Part shown: positions 52,627 to 61,280 of the stretch, one piece after another
Layout: every line of letters begins with the position of its first letter
How positions within the stretch are numbered: position 1 is the first letter of the stretch
Source of the DNA: Paenactinomyces guangxiensis
GTDB lineage: Bacteria; Bacillota; Bacilli; Thermoactinomycetales; Thermoactinomycetaceae
Assembly: GCF_016055185.1 (NCBI RefSeq)
Contig: NZ_JAECVR010000013.1
Span: forward strand, 1 to 64,000
Length of the DNA: 64,000 nt
Reading direction: 5' to 3'
Notes under the pieces: model-generated
The model's input: the letters and a program-made list of their open reading frames with translations, nothing else
Told to the model about the DNA's origin: nothing
Database searches by the model: none
Made by a program: the position numbers and the translations under genes

Positions 52627-53470
52627 ATGTCCGAAAGGAAGAGTACAAAGAATCTTGCACCGGAGAGTGAGATTTATACTGATTTTCAAAGCCGGATGAC
52701 GTACGGGGAATATCTGCAACTGGACCGACCAGCTGTTATCCAGCTTGTCTGATCACCATGATGAGATGTTGTTTATCATTATTCATCAAACGAGTGAGTT
52801 ATGGATGAAGCTGATTTTGCATGAATTGAAGGCTGCTATTGCCAATATTAAAAAAGGTGATCTATCTGGCGCCTTTAAGATGCTGGCCCGTGTTTCCAAA
52901 ATTCAATCGCAGATCATTTCGGCCTGGGATGTCCTGTCCACGTTGACACCGGCGGAGTATATGCAGTTTCGCGGCAAACTTGGACAGGCGTCCGGATTTC
53001 AATCGTATCAATACCGATTGATCGAATTTTATCTGGGAAGCAAGAGTTCTCATATTTTGGAAATTTATAAAAAAGATCAAAAGTTGCATGACCAGCTGAA
53101 GCAAGCGCTCAACCAGCCAAGTTTGTATGATGTCTCAATTCAGGCACTGGCTAAGGCAGGTTTTCTGATTCTTCCCGATCTTTTACTGCGTGACTGGAGT
53201 CAGGCTTATCAACCTGATCCGTAAGTGGAGGCAGCATGGCTGGCTGTTTACCGGGATGTTGAGACCTACTGGGATCTCTATGAACTGGCAGAAAAACTGG
53301 TCGATCTCGAAGACTGGCTGCAACAATGGCGTTTTCGCCACATGAAAACAGTTGAAAGAATTATCGGATACAAACGCGGAACCGGTGGCTCTTCAGGTGT
53401 TCCTTATTTAAAAAAAGTACTGGACCATCATTTCTTCCCGGAGCTATGGAGCCTGCGCACAAAATTGTAA
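52627..53470 (+). pseudogene. kynA: Tryptophan 2,3-dioxygenase, broken
   Basis: The haem dioxygenase that opens the indole ring of tryptophan is recognisable throughout: [49 protein letters not shown], then [16 protein letters not shown] and the late [11 protein letters not shown]. It is broken twice. A tandem copy of GACC at 52723-52730 shifts the frame after LQLD and leads to TGA at 52750-52752. A TAA at 53222-53224 interrupts the C-terminal part, after QPDP. Removing one GACC restores LDQLLSS. The original start ATG 52627 still has AAGGAGGG. The rest of the kynurenine pathway is not in the window. Confidence 0.9.
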
Positions 53471-53610
53471 CGCATTTTCCCCGCAAGGCTGTCATCCGAT
53501 GGGTGGGCCTGCCGACCTGCCGTGATTGGTGTAAAACACTTTAATGTATCATACGATTATTTTCCGAATCTCAGATCAATCCCTTATTTTCGCTGCTGTT
53601 CAAGTCCGCA

Positions 53611-53660
53611 AAAAAATCCGTCATTCCTGATCACAATCAGGGGGTGACGGATTTTTTCTT
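53611..53660. terminator. Bidirectional terminator
   Basis: AAAAAATCCGTCA (53611-53623) pairs with TGACGGATTTTTT (53645-53657), with an inner CCTGAT/ATCAGG stem. It serves the lipoprotein gene on the minus strand and the broken kynA on the plus strand. Confidence 0.85.
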
Positions 53661-53665
53661 TTTCC

Positions 53666-54232
53666 TTAGTTTTGATTTAACCTTTCTCCGGTTTCTGTTT
53701 CAACGATAAATTTCATCTTTTTTGGGTCGATGGCCCCTTTGTCCAGCTCAGCATATCGCCTTGCTGCTTCTCCTTCTGTCGAACTGGAAGTAGTACCTTT
53801 GTTCAGCTTCACCACAATCCGGATCACATCAGGCTTGATCACTTGCAGGGCTGTGATTTCCATCTTGTAGCCGTAATATTTCTTTTCCTTAATCTGGACG
53901 AGCAGCATATCTTTTTTTTCCCAGTCATGCGATGAGTTATCAAGCGACCCCGGATGCTCTTCTTTTGTATAGATCCATACTCCGCCCTGTGGTTGGCGGT
54001 CCGGGGCGCCCATAACCCAATTGATCGGTGTAAAAGGAATTTCCTTATAGGTTTGGTTGGCAGCCTGGGCTCCTTCTACATCGCTGCCCTCATTGGAACT
54101 TTTTGCATCTGCTTCATTTTTACCCGCTTCTTTTTGTATTTGATCGAGAAGCTGGTTACAACCGGTCAGGGCAACCAGGGAAAAGATGGATACTACAATA
54201 AGCGATTTTTTCCATACTAAGAACTGATACAA
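53666..54232 (-). CDS. Lipoprotein with PrcB-like C-terminal domain
   Basis: A 188-residue surface lipoprotein with lipobox LVALTGC. The mature part begins with a Glu/Asp/Ser-rich spacer and continues into a domain of about 120 residues with VWIYTKEEHPGSLDN and LLVQIKEKKYYGYKMEIT. The latter resembles the PrcB C-terminal domain of protease-associated proteins, though weakly. The frame opens at 54295; TTG 54232 follows GGGGGTATT and puts the signal peptide at the N-terminus. The function is unknown. Confidence 0.7.
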   Translation of the reverse strand: MYQFLVWKKSLIVVSIFSLVALTGCNQLLDQIQKEAGKNEADAKSSNEGSDVEGAQAANQTYKEIPFTPINWVMGAPDRQPQGGVWIYTKEEHPGSLDNSSHDWEKKDMLLVQIKEKKYYGYKMEITALQVIKPDVIRIVVKLNKGTTSSSTEGEAARRYAELDKGAIDPKKMKFIVETETGERLNQN

Positions 54233-54394
54233 GATAATACCCCCAAACATAAAATAAACGTTTTTATCATAATCGTATGATCTAAACAATGTCAAGATTA
54301 TCTTTTGAATAATGAAGGGAAAGATTCAATCTCTTCCGTTATATAGAAAATTAGGTTATATGGGGATATTTACTTTCAGTTTTGACACGTAAAT

Positions 54395-54432
54395 CTCCCC
54401 CCACTTAAGCGTTTGCTGAGAAGTGGGGGGAG
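54395..54432 (-). terminator. Terminator of the oxidoreductase gene
   Basis: CTCCCCCCACTT (54395-54406) pairs perfectly with 54421-54432. The minus strand continues ATTTACG, so the T-run is short. Confidence 0.65.
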
Positions 54433-54439
54433 CTCCTGG

Positions 54440-55438
54440 TTAAAAATGCTCATTGATCAATGTCACTTTTCCAATCGCCTGACCAGACTCCAAGCGTTTA
54501 TGAGCCAGAGCTGCTTCGCAAAAACGGTAAGAGTTTGCGTCCAGGAGGGGGCGCAATTTTCCTTCATCTACCAGTTGCGAGATTTGCCTGAGCACATTTC
54601 CGTGATGAGCTAAACCTTCTCCTGTCAGGAGGGGCAAGATCATAAAAACAGCATGCAATGTTAATCCTTTGTTGTGCATGGGGGTTAAATCATTGGTGGA
54701 CCGGGCGGCGATCGTAACCACTGTCCCTTTTACTTTCACCGCCTCCAACGAGCGGTCAATATTGTCGCCTCCAACGGTGTCAAAAACAATATCAAACCCT
54801 TTGCCATCCGTATATTTGTCAACATACTGCTGCACCGAACATTCTTTATAATGAATGCCCACATCTGCTCCAAGCTCCCGGGCAATCTTCAGCTTCTCCT
54901 TTGAAGATCCTGTGGTGTAGACTTGTGCACCTTTCTCTTTTGCGATCTGAATAGCGACATGTCCCACACCGCCCGTGGCTCCGTGAATCAACACTTTTTG
55001 CCCCGGTAGGATTTGCGCCCGGTCAATCAGGGCTTCCCATGCCGTAATGCAGACAAGAGGAAGCGCTGCTGCTTCCGTAAAGGAAAGAGATTTTGGCTTA
55101 TGGGCAACCAGTTCGGCATTTGCCAGCATATAGTCAGCCAACGCCCCGCCGTATCCTTTGACACCACCCGCACAGGCATACACTTCATCACCAGACTGAA
55201 AAGTAGTAACTCCCTCGCCTACTTCCTCGATCACACCTGCCACATCACCGTGTAATACGGCCGGAAAGGCAGGGGCGAGTGCCGGTACAAATCCGCTGCG
55301 AATTTTGTTGTCAATGGGATTGACACTGGTAGCGGCAACGCGGATGAGTACATGCCCCGGTTGAACTTTGGGGCGCTCCATCTCCATTGTTTCAAATACT
55401 TCCGGACCGCCAAATTGTTTAATGGCTTGAACGCGCAA
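54440..55438 (-). CDS. Zinc-free medium-chain oxidoreductase, quinone reductase type
   Basis: A 332-residue NADPH-dependent MDR-superfamily enzyme of the QOR branch. The N-terminal catalytic domain has SVNPIDNKIRSG and lacks the catalytic zinc Cys/His set. The Rossmann part has VLIHGATGGVGHVAIQIAK and VFDTVGGDNIDRSL. Family members reduce quinones, enones or acrylyl-CoA. The frame opens at GTG 55447; GGAGTGAGATGT favours TTG 55438. It is monocistronic, with no regulator nearby. Confidence 0.88.
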   Translation of the reverse strand: MRVQAIKQFGGPEVFETMEMERPKVQPGHVLIRVAATSVNPIDNKIRSGFVPALAPAFPAVLHGDVAGVIEEVGEGVTTFQSGDEVYACAGGVKGYGGALADYMLANAELVAHKPKSLSFTEAAALPLVCITAWEALIDRAQILPGQKVLIHGATGGVGHVAIQIAKEKGAQVYTTGSSKEKLKIARELGADVGIHYKECSVQQYVDKYTDGKGFDIVFDTVGGDNIDRSLEAVKVKGTVVTIAARSTNDLTPMHNKGLTLHAVFMILPLLTGEGLAHHGNVLRQISQLVDEGKLRPLLDANSYRFCEAALAHKRLESGQAIGKVTLINEHF

Positions 55439-55541
55439 ACATCTCACTCCATTTCTATGGAAGGGAATAGATAGACTATTTATATAGTTTATCAGTTTTT
55501 ACACATGCGCTGCCAGACAAGACAGCTTGTATCAACTAAAA

Positions 55542-55577
55542 AAGAGGAACGGTAACCCGAGTGGACCGTTCCTCTCT
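55542..55577 (-). terminator. Terminator of the carboxypeptidase gene
   Basis: AGAGGAACGGT (55542-55552) pairs perfectly with ACCGTTCCTCT (55565-55575). The minus strand continues TTTTTTAG. Confidence 0.9.
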
Positions 55578-55590
55578 TATAATTGATCGG

Positions 55591-56886
55591 TTAAGGGGCA
55601 CTGCAATATTGTCCCGATTTTCCGATGGTACGATAGGGGCAATCAGCTTGCTCAGCAATATACAGGACGGATTCTTTGTTTCTTGCGGTTTCTCTTGAGA
55701 TCACCTCATCGGGCGGGTAGAAGCCGGGATTCGAACTGCGGGGATACATTTCAAAGGTATAAGCGAAAATTTTGTGTGTACCGTAGGCCCAGTCTGTCAT
55801 GTCGCCATCCGTGATATATAGATCACTGGCTTGTTGGGGTGTGTAGTTATTGGTTCTGGCCATTGCTTGTCCCATCGTTTTAAAAACCTGGTAATCGTCC
55901 ACACTCATATCAGCGGGAGTATCTGCATAGGTGTAGCCATATGGCCAAAGGATCAATTCGCTGTAGGTGTGGAAAGTAATCGCAGTTTTAATCTGCTGTT
56001 TGCCTCCGATGACACGGCTGTTGACAAAGTCGCGCAGACGTGCCGTTTCAGGGGCGGAGAAGGGGGCAGATCCGCGATAGGTCTCACTGGAAGGGCTTCC
56101 GCTGGAGCCGCCGCAGCATCCCCATTTGTACCCGTAGTTCCGGTTTAAATCGGTGCCAATATAGCCGGAGTTGCTGTTGGGCTGGCGATTTTTGCGCCAA
56201 TATTTGTAGGAGCCTGACGATATATCATATTCACCGCCGTCAGGGTTGAGGTTAAAGACAATATAAATTTCACGGCTGTTGACGAGATTGGTAATCCGGG
56301 AATCTGAACCGTAATTGTCAGCAAAAAGGTGAAGGATGTAAAGAGCCATCTCAACTGTCAGATGTTCGCGGGCGTGATGGAGAGAGACATAAAGGACTTC
56401 CGGTTCATTTTCATCTGACTGGACGTTGTCACTGATTTTCACTGCCCATAACTCCCGGCCCTGATATGATTTCCCGATGCTGAATTTTTTTACAATATTG
56501 GGATGGGCTGCGGCCACTTGATTAATTTCGGCATCCATCTCCTGATAATTATGATAAGCTGAGTCAGAAGGAGGGAAATCTTCGGTTCCGAAAGATAATT
56601 CTGTTTTCATTTGAAAGCCTGACTTTTTCAATTTTTGTACTTCTGCGGGAGTAGCGATAATCACCACATATCCGTCCCCGATTTCTTCAATGGATGCCCC
56701 TGTACGAGCGATCGCAGTCCTGGCTTCCTTGGTGTGGACATTGGTAACTTTATACATTCCGATTCTGTTTTTGACAGCGGACTCTTCCGCAGCAGGTTTG
56801 CCCGGCTGCCCAAAAGCCACTGCCGGGACACAAGTAATCAGCAAAAGGCAGACGAGCATAACGGAAAGCCATTTTTTCCGTTTCAT
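55591..56886 (-). CDS. Secreted M14 zinc carboxypeptidase, carboxypeptidase-T-like
   Basis: A 431-residue secreted metallocarboxypeptidase. It has a signal peptide ([18 protein letters not shown]), then a propeptide of about 90 residues with [17 protein letters not shown]. The mature domain has the zinc ligands His-Glu in [14 protein letters not shown] and a His in [12 protein letters not shown], and the catalytic Glu in [13 protein letters not shown]-like substrate residues are seen in [13 protein letters not shown]. Length and prodomain match carboxypeptidase T of Thermoactinomyces vulgaris, which cleaves many C-terminal residues. ATG 56886 follows AAAGGAG; the frame itself opens at 56913. 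It is active outside the cell, scavenging peptides. Confidence 0.9.
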   Translation of the reverse strand: MKRKKWLSVMLVCLLLITCVPAVAFGQPGKPAAEESAVKNRIGMYKVTNVHTKEARTAIARTGASIEEIGDGYVVIIATPAEVQKLKKSGFQMKTELSFGTEDFPPSDSAYHNYQEMDAEINQVAAAHPNIVKKFSIGKSYQGRELWAVKISDNVQSDENEPEVLYVSLHHAREHLTVEMALYILHLFADNYGSDSRITNLVNSREIYIVFNLNPDGGEYDISSGSYKYWRKNRQPNSNSGYIGTDLNRNYGYKWGCCGGSSGSPSSETYRGSAPFSAPETARLRDFVNSRVIGGKQQIKTAITFHTYSELILWPYGYTYADTPADMSVDDYQVFKTMGQAMARTNNYTPQQASDLYITDGDMTDWAYGTHKIFAYTFEMYPRSSNPGFYPPDEVISRETARNKESVLYIAEQADCPYRTIGKSGQYCSAP

Positions 56887-57150
56887 AAGCAGTTTGCTCC
56901 TTTCTCTTATCAATGGAAGGCAGAATGAAAATAAGACTCCCCTTTCTTGAAAAATTTAATAAACGCCTTGTATCTGGAAATGGTGCTTTGAATGGAATAA
57001 TGGCAAAGCAAAGAAGTTATATGGGGATGGAGAAAAAGAAAGTCAAGGATAGAAAAGCTTTCTAGTGGTTGTTCGCTTTAACGGATAATGAATAAAAGAG
57101 GCGCAATATCTGTTTTCTACAAATCAAACAGAAATCCTTCTGAAAAAATG

Positions 57151-57181
57151 AAAAAAAGGTGAAGATTTAACCTTCACCTTT
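57151..57181 (-). terminator. Terminator of mgtE
   Basis: AAAGGTGAAG (57155-57164) pairs perfectly with CTTCACCTTT (57172-57181). On the minus strand a T7 run follows. Confidence 0.9.
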
Positions 57182-57257
57182 ATCAACGATACCCCCGTAG
57201 CCGAACCGGATAATAGTCAACTTCAGGCACTTTATCCATCTCACAAAAACTCCGCCT

Positions 57258-58610
57258 TCAGATGTGTAAAATCATCCGGGCAATGGTAAAGTAAATAATC
57301 AAACCGGTTCCGTCTACGAGAGTGGTAATCAAAGGGCCGGATACGACGGCAGGATCTATTTTGAGACGGTGGAGGAGCAGCGGAAGGACAGCGGATACAA
57401 CAGATGCCCACAAGACAATAAAAAGAGCCGAGATAGCCACAACATATCCGATGTTTATTTCAACACCCATGAGTATCGCGCGAACATAGGCAACCAGGCC
57501 AAGGGACAAACCCAGCAGCACCCCTGTTATTAATTCTTTGTGGATCACCCGGAAAACATCCTTAAACTTCACTTCACCCACTCCCAGCGCACGTACCAGG
57601 GTAGTGACAATCTGTGATCCGGTGTTTCCCCCGGTTCCGATTAACAGGGGGATAAAAAAGGAAAGGGCGACAACTTTATCGACGGCACTCTGAAACATTT
57701 CCAGGACATTGGCGGTATAGGCCCCACCGATAAACAGAACGAGCAGCCAGATGATCCGCTTGCTGAATAAGCTCCAGATTGAAGTTTTAAAATAGGGTTC
57801 CGACAGGGGCTGGCTCCCCCCCAGCTTTTGAAAGTCTTCGGTTGCTTCTTCCTGAATCACCTCAACCACATCGTCATAGGTAATAATCCCGATGAGCCTG
57901 TTTCGGTTGTCTACGACAGGAAGGGCATAAAAACTATAGCGGGCCAGAATGCCTGCCACTTCTTCTTGTTCCATCTCAGCGGGTACCGAGATCACATCGG
58001 TGGTGGCAATTTCCGAAAGCCGCGTATGGGGGCTGGCTAAAATAATTTCTTTCAATGAGACAATTCCCACCAGCTCGCCGCGAATGCTGGTTACATAAAT
58101 ATAAGAGATAATTTCTGCTTCCAGACCTACTTTACGGATGTGCCGGAGGGTTTGTTCCCCGGACCAGTGGGCCCGGGCAGAGATATAGTCTACGGTCATC
58201 AAACTGCCGGCCGTGTATTCCGGATAGGTCATCAAATTATTAATTTTAATGCGGTAATCCTCAGGCAGTAGACGAAGCATCTTTTCTGCCTGAAGAGGAT
58301 GAACGGCCAGCAGCATATCAACCACTGTATCGCTGGACATCTGTTTCAGGAGGGGAGAGGCGGCAGAATCATGCAAATGGTTCAGAATCTGATACTGCAA
58401 CTCCGGCTCCAGGTATTCGAGCGCTTCAGCGGCTTCGGCGACAGGCAGGTTGGAGATCAGACCTATTCGTTCCCGCTCCTCCATCTCCCGCAGAATTTCA
58501 GACAGATCATAAGGTTGTAGTTGTTGGAGAAGATCCAAAAGCTTCTCCGGACCAGTTGAAGATAATTTGAGTGCTGAGGCAATTTCCTGTTGGACCATCG
58601 CGTAATTCAT
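57258..58610 (-). CDS. mgtE: Magnesium transporter MgtE
   Basis: A 450-residue MgtE-type Mg2+ channel. It has an N-terminal helical superdomain (PYDLSEILREMEERER, VAEAAEALEYLEPE), then paired CBS domains at about 135-255 (AGSLMTVDYISARAHW, FYALPVVDNRNRLIGII), which close the pore when Mg2+ is high. The membrane domain of five helices has PLLIGTGGNTGSQIVTTLVRALG, which lines the pore. ATG 58610 is preceded by AAGGAGGGG. An M-box riboswitch stands directly upstream and should shut the gene off in high Mg2+. A terminator follows. Confidence 0.96.
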   Translation of the reverse strand: MNYAMVQQEIASALKLSSTGPEKLLDLLQQLQPYDLSEILREMEERERIGLISNLPVAEAAEALEYLEPELQYQILNHLHDSAASPLLKQMSSDTVVDMLLAVHPLQAEKMLRLLPEDYRIKINNLMTYPEYTAGSLMTVDYISARAHWSGEQTLRHIRKVGLEAEIISYIYVTSIRGELVGIVSLKEIILASPHTRLSEIATTDVISVPAEMEQEEVAGILARYSFYALPVVDNRNRLIGIITYDDVVEVIQEEATEDFQKLGGSQPLSEPYFKTSIWSLFSKRIIWLLVLFIGGAYTANVLEMFQSAVDKVVALSFFIPLLIGTGGNTGSQIVTTLVRALGVGEVKFKDVFRVIHKELITGVLLGLSLGLVAYVRAILMGVEINIGYVVAISALFIVLWASVVSAVLPLLLHRLKIDPAVVSGPLITTLVDGTGLIIYFTIARMILHI

Positions 58611-58641
58611 GCGTTTCCCCTCCTTCTTTTTTAATATTAAA

Positions 58642-58860
58642 AAAACCCACTCATGTGAGAGAGGGTTCCATAGCCAAATAGGCCCAGTTGTTGAGCCGAT
58701 TTACCTTATCTCCCTCATTGAGCTTTGGCACTGAACGGCATAGGTCGGGGGACCAGCTACATTAGAAAAGACCTTCTGTCCGATCTTTCCTGCTGACCCA
58801 TTGGCGTCTCTCGACATTTTTGGGCAGTAGCGTCTCTCCGATCAGGAACCTCACCTAATA
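58642..58860 (-). ncRNA. M-box magnesium riboswitch of mgtE
   Basis: Read on the minus strand, the leader carries the conserved M-box (ykoK) core: TTAGGTGAGGTTCCT, then CGCTACTGCCCAAAAATGT, GACGCCAATGGGTCAGCAGG and, further on, AATGTAGCTGGTC. It ends with a hairpin, AACCCTCTC with GAGTGGGTT, followed by T7 (about 58642-58670). That is the Mg2+-stabilised terminator. The riboswitch class senses Mg2+ directly and represses Mg2+ importers when the ion is plentiful. Confidence 0.93.
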
Positions 58861-58895
58861 GAGATAGTTGAAAAATATGTTGTTTTGACAGTGAC

Positions 58896-58925
58896 AGTAT
58901 AAACGCTGGTGTCAGCGATTGTCAA
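58896..58925 (-). promoter_or_regulatory. Promoter of M-box-mgtE
   Basis: On the minus strand a -35 box TTGACA (58920-58925) and -10 box TATACT (58896-58901) are 18 bases apart, about 35 bases before the riboswitch core. Confidence 0.75.
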
Positions 58926-59143
58926 TTAAAATTTGATTAAAAATCAGGTTGGAATATGAGTGGCAATAATATATTGTATGCAATCGAAATGAAAAGGGAC
59001 TAAGTGAGCTTAAAATATACTATAAAAACCGGCTGATTCCATATACATGGGGGCCCTCTCGTGCACCTTAATGATAAACATGACCAGCTGTCTGCAGTGT
59101 TAAAATAAAGGGATCAAGTCATGATGATGGAAGAGGTTGAAAC

Positions 59144-59215
59144 ATGTTTACCATTATGATGATTGAAGATGACCCCAAGATCTCCCGGCTGCTTCGGGAC
59201 CATATCGAAAAATAG
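59144..59215 (+). pseudogene. Response-regulator N-terminal stub
   Basis: ATG 59144 with GAGG upstream encodes MFTIMMIEDDPKISRLLRDH and then TAG at 59213-59215. The residues match the start of an OmpR-type receiver domain with the acidic pocket. The codons after the stop read GYRANT, the usual continuation of such domains, so the TAG probably replaced a Tyr codon. Soon after, similarity ends and a terminator follows. Confidence 0.65.
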
Positions 59216-59248
59216 GGTTACCGGGCAAATACTTTATCTCCATTCTCG

Positions 59249-59277
59249 GAGTCGCATATTACAGCGGCTCTTTTTTT
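59249..59277 (+). terminator. Terminator after the regulator stub
   Basis: GAGTCGC (59249-59255) pairs with GCGGCTC (59264-59270), one G-T pair, followed by T7. Confidence 0.8.
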
Positions 59278-59416
59278 ACATTCCTGCTGGATTTCTGCTT
59301 AAAAAACAACCATGTCCCTTCATAAAGAATATAAAAATAAGATATAATCATTTACGGAGGGGTAAAGGATAACAACAGATAAGAAAAAGAGGTAAAACAA
59401 ATTGGGGGGATCTCTA

Positions 59417-60310
59417 TTGGAAACGGTGGCACCTGAATTTGAAAAGGTGGAGCATAAAAAATTAACCAAAGGAAGACTCCTTAAAAATGGAACTTTTATC
59501 TTGTTGGGAGCAGTGCTGGTAGCAGTCGGACTTGAAATTTTTTTGGTTCCCAACCAGGTGATTGACGGGGGAATCGTAGGAATCTCCATTATGCTGTCCC
59601 ATTTGACAGGCCTGAATCTGGGGCTTTTATTATTTGTTTTGAACCTTCCTTTCTTCTTTCTGGGATATAAACAGATCGGAAAGACCTTCGCACTTTCAAC
59701 TCTGTTTGGTGTCGTAATGATGTCTATTGGCACAAACGTGCTCCATCCGGTACCGGGACTGACCAGAGATCCGCTGTTGGCTGCTGTTTTTGGCGGAATC
59801 ATTCTGGGGATCGGAGTCGGCATGGTGATCCGATACGGCGGCTCTTTGGACGGAACGGAAATTTTGGCGATTCTTTTCAACAAGAAACTCCCCTTCTCGG
59901 TGGGACAAATCGTATTGTTTTTAAACCTGTTCATTCTGGGAAGTGCCGGGTTGGTGTTTGAAAACTGGGATCGGGCGATGTACTCTCTGATTGCCTATTT
60001 TATTGCTTTCAAGATGATTGATACCACCATAGAAGGGTTTGATGAAACGAAGTCGGTGTGGATCATTAGTGACAGACCGGAAAAGCTGGGAGAATGCATC
60101 CTGAACCGGTTGGGACGGGGAGTTACATATTTGCGGGGAGAAGGAGCCTATACCGGTGAATATAAAAAGGTACTTTTCTGTGTCATCACCCGGCTGGAGG
60201 AGGCAAAACTGAAATCGATCGTCGAGGATGTGGACCCTCATGCCTTTTTGGCAATCGGAAATATTCACGATGTGAAAGGCGGAAGGTTTAAAAAGCGGGA
60301 TATTCATTAA
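59417..60310 (+). CDS. YitT-family membrane protein
   Basis: A 297-residue protein with five or six membrane helices (DUF161-type) and a C-terminal cytosolic DUF2179 domain of about 80 residues. The membrane half has GLEIFLVPNQVIDGGIVGIS and LLFVLNLPFFFLGYKQIG; the tail has SVWIISDRPEKLGECIL and GEGAYTGEYKKVLFCVI. YitT relatives are widespread in Firmicutes and poorly understood; some affect germination or stress. TTG 59417 is chosen over TTG 59402 because the GGGGGG lies between them at the right distance. It is monocistronic. Confidence 0.88.
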   Translation: METVAPEFEKVEHKKLTKGRLLKNGTFILLGAVLVAVGLEIFLVPNQVIDGGIVGISIMLSHLTGLNLGLLLFVLNLPFFFLGYKQIGKTFALSTLFGVVMMSIGTNVLHPVPGLTRDPLLAAVFGGIILGIGVGMVIRYGGSLDGTEILAILFNKKLPFSVGQIVLFLNLFILGSAGLVFENWDRAMYSLIAYFIAFKMIDTTIEGFDETKSVWIISDRPEKLGECILNRLGRGVTYLRGEGAYTGEYKKVLFCVITRLEEAKLKSIVEDVDPHAFLAIGNIHDVKGGRFKKRDIH

Positions 60311-60347
60311 AGTTTTCCGTATCGTAATATACCATAAAGAATACAGC

Positions 60348-60394
60348 AAAAAAAAGGGCAACGTAAGTCATTGATCTTTCGTTACCCTTTTTTG
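60348..60394. terminator. Bidirectional terminator
   Basis: AAAAGGG-AACG (60352-60363) pairs with CGTT-CCCTTTT (60380-60391), one mismatch, with A- and T-runs outside. It serves the YitT gene and the convergent small genes. Confidence 0.75.
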
Positions 60395-60398
60395 ATTT

Positions 60399-60599
60399 CT
60401 AAACAGGATTACGCTGGCTCCCCTGTAGTTTTGCCATTAATTGTGCAAACTGCCGCTGGTGTTGTTGAATCGTACTGTGATGTTGAAGCAACATCTGCCT
60501 CAGTTCCTCACTTCCGCAATCAGCAGCCAGTACGGAGAAAGAAGAAGCAGTTGCTTTTTCAAATTCCGCAGCGTCAAACAACATGTCCAGATCGTTCAT
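60399..60599 (-). CDS. Small helical protein, 66 aa
   Basis: A 66-residue Gln- and Ala-rich protein predicted to be almost all helix: DMLFDAAEFEKATASSF, then LLQHHSTIQQHQRQF, then LMAKLQGSQRNPV. AAAGGAGATAGCCC precedes ATG 60599. It lies 16 bases after another small helical gene, with which it forms a unit. The composition resembles small CotF-like or ferritin-like proteins of spore formers, but no motif proves it. Confidence 0.65.
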   Translation of the reverse strand: MNDLDMLFDAAEFEKATASSFSVLAADCGSEELRQMLLQHHSTIQQHQRQFAQLMAKLQGSQRNPV

Positions 60600-60615
60600 A
60601 AGGGCTATCTCCTTT

Positions 60616-60801
60616 CTATTGCGGGAATTGATTCATCATTTGCTGAAATTTTTGAGCTGTTTGCTGTTGAACCTGGCTAATTTGAGTGAACAGTTGCTTC
60701 GCTTCTGGACTGGTACAGTTTTGGGCATAAAAGGCATATTTTCTTGCTGCTAAATCCTCTTGTTTGTAAGCATCACGGGCAATGTAATAATCTTTGGCCA
60801 C
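60616..60801 (-). CDS. Small helical protein, 61 aa
   Basis: A 61-residue helical protein starting at GTG 60801 behind GGGAGGCGAC. The frame opens at 60873, but nothing there resembles a start signal. The sequence has AKDYYIARDAYKQEDLAARK and ends QKFQQMMNQFPQ, with a single Cys. First gene of a two-gene unit with the 66-residue protein. Both look like two helices of a four-helix bundle and may work together. The function is unknown; a spore-coat role is only a guess. Confidence 0.65.
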   Translation of the reverse strand: MAKDYYIARDAYKQEDLAARKYAFYAQNCTSPEAKQLFTQISQVQQQTAQKFQQMMNQFPQ

Positions 60802-61280
60802 GAAAGTCGCCTCCCTTATATTGGAAGTCACCCTTATTTTAGCCGGAAGATTGATAGAATATGCAGGTATCATTCGGTTTGCAGAGTATTCTCATTGACT
60901 GATTTTCACTGTTTAATAGCTTAACGCCTGACTCAGCCGCCGAACTCCTGGGAAAAACACAGCCAGGAAGCACCCGATCCCCGTTATTTATACTGGTTTG
61001 ATCGCTTAGGTGTACTGGTTTGGGGGTGATACGATAACATTATTGATGTGTGATAATTGTAATCACTTTAAAAGCCGGGGATTCCAGCTTTTTTTGAATC
61101 AATCTCTAAAAAGGGTCATCCTTTCCTGAGATTTTTTCACTAATGTCCCTTAAGTTTAATTGTGACAACAACGCGAATGACAAAATAGCATTTAGTTTAA
61201 ATTGATAGAACTATGAAACCGCTTTACTATAAAAGTACAGGGGGGAGTGCATAGTAGGAATGGAAAGGAGTTATATATAG
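60802..61280. other. Intergenic region before mtlA
   Basis: The left half shows no gene; a weak hairpin with T7 lies near 61073-61097 (AAAGC/GCTTT). The right end holds the mtlA promoter at 61202-61230. Confidence 0.6.
61202..61230 (+). promoter_or_regulatory. mtlA promoter with overlapping cre-like site
   Basis: TTGATA (61202-61207) and TACTAT (61225-61230) are 17 bases apart. Within them 61212-61229 matches 15 of 18 positions of the catabolite-response consensus (core TGAAACCGCTTTA), but three mismatches include conserved positions. Carbon catabolite repression of mannitol uptake is expected in Bacillales. Confidence 0.55.

Noticed and set aside
59320-59934. 204-codon minus-strand frame
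   Set aside because: Antisense of the YitT gene, whose two domains are clear.
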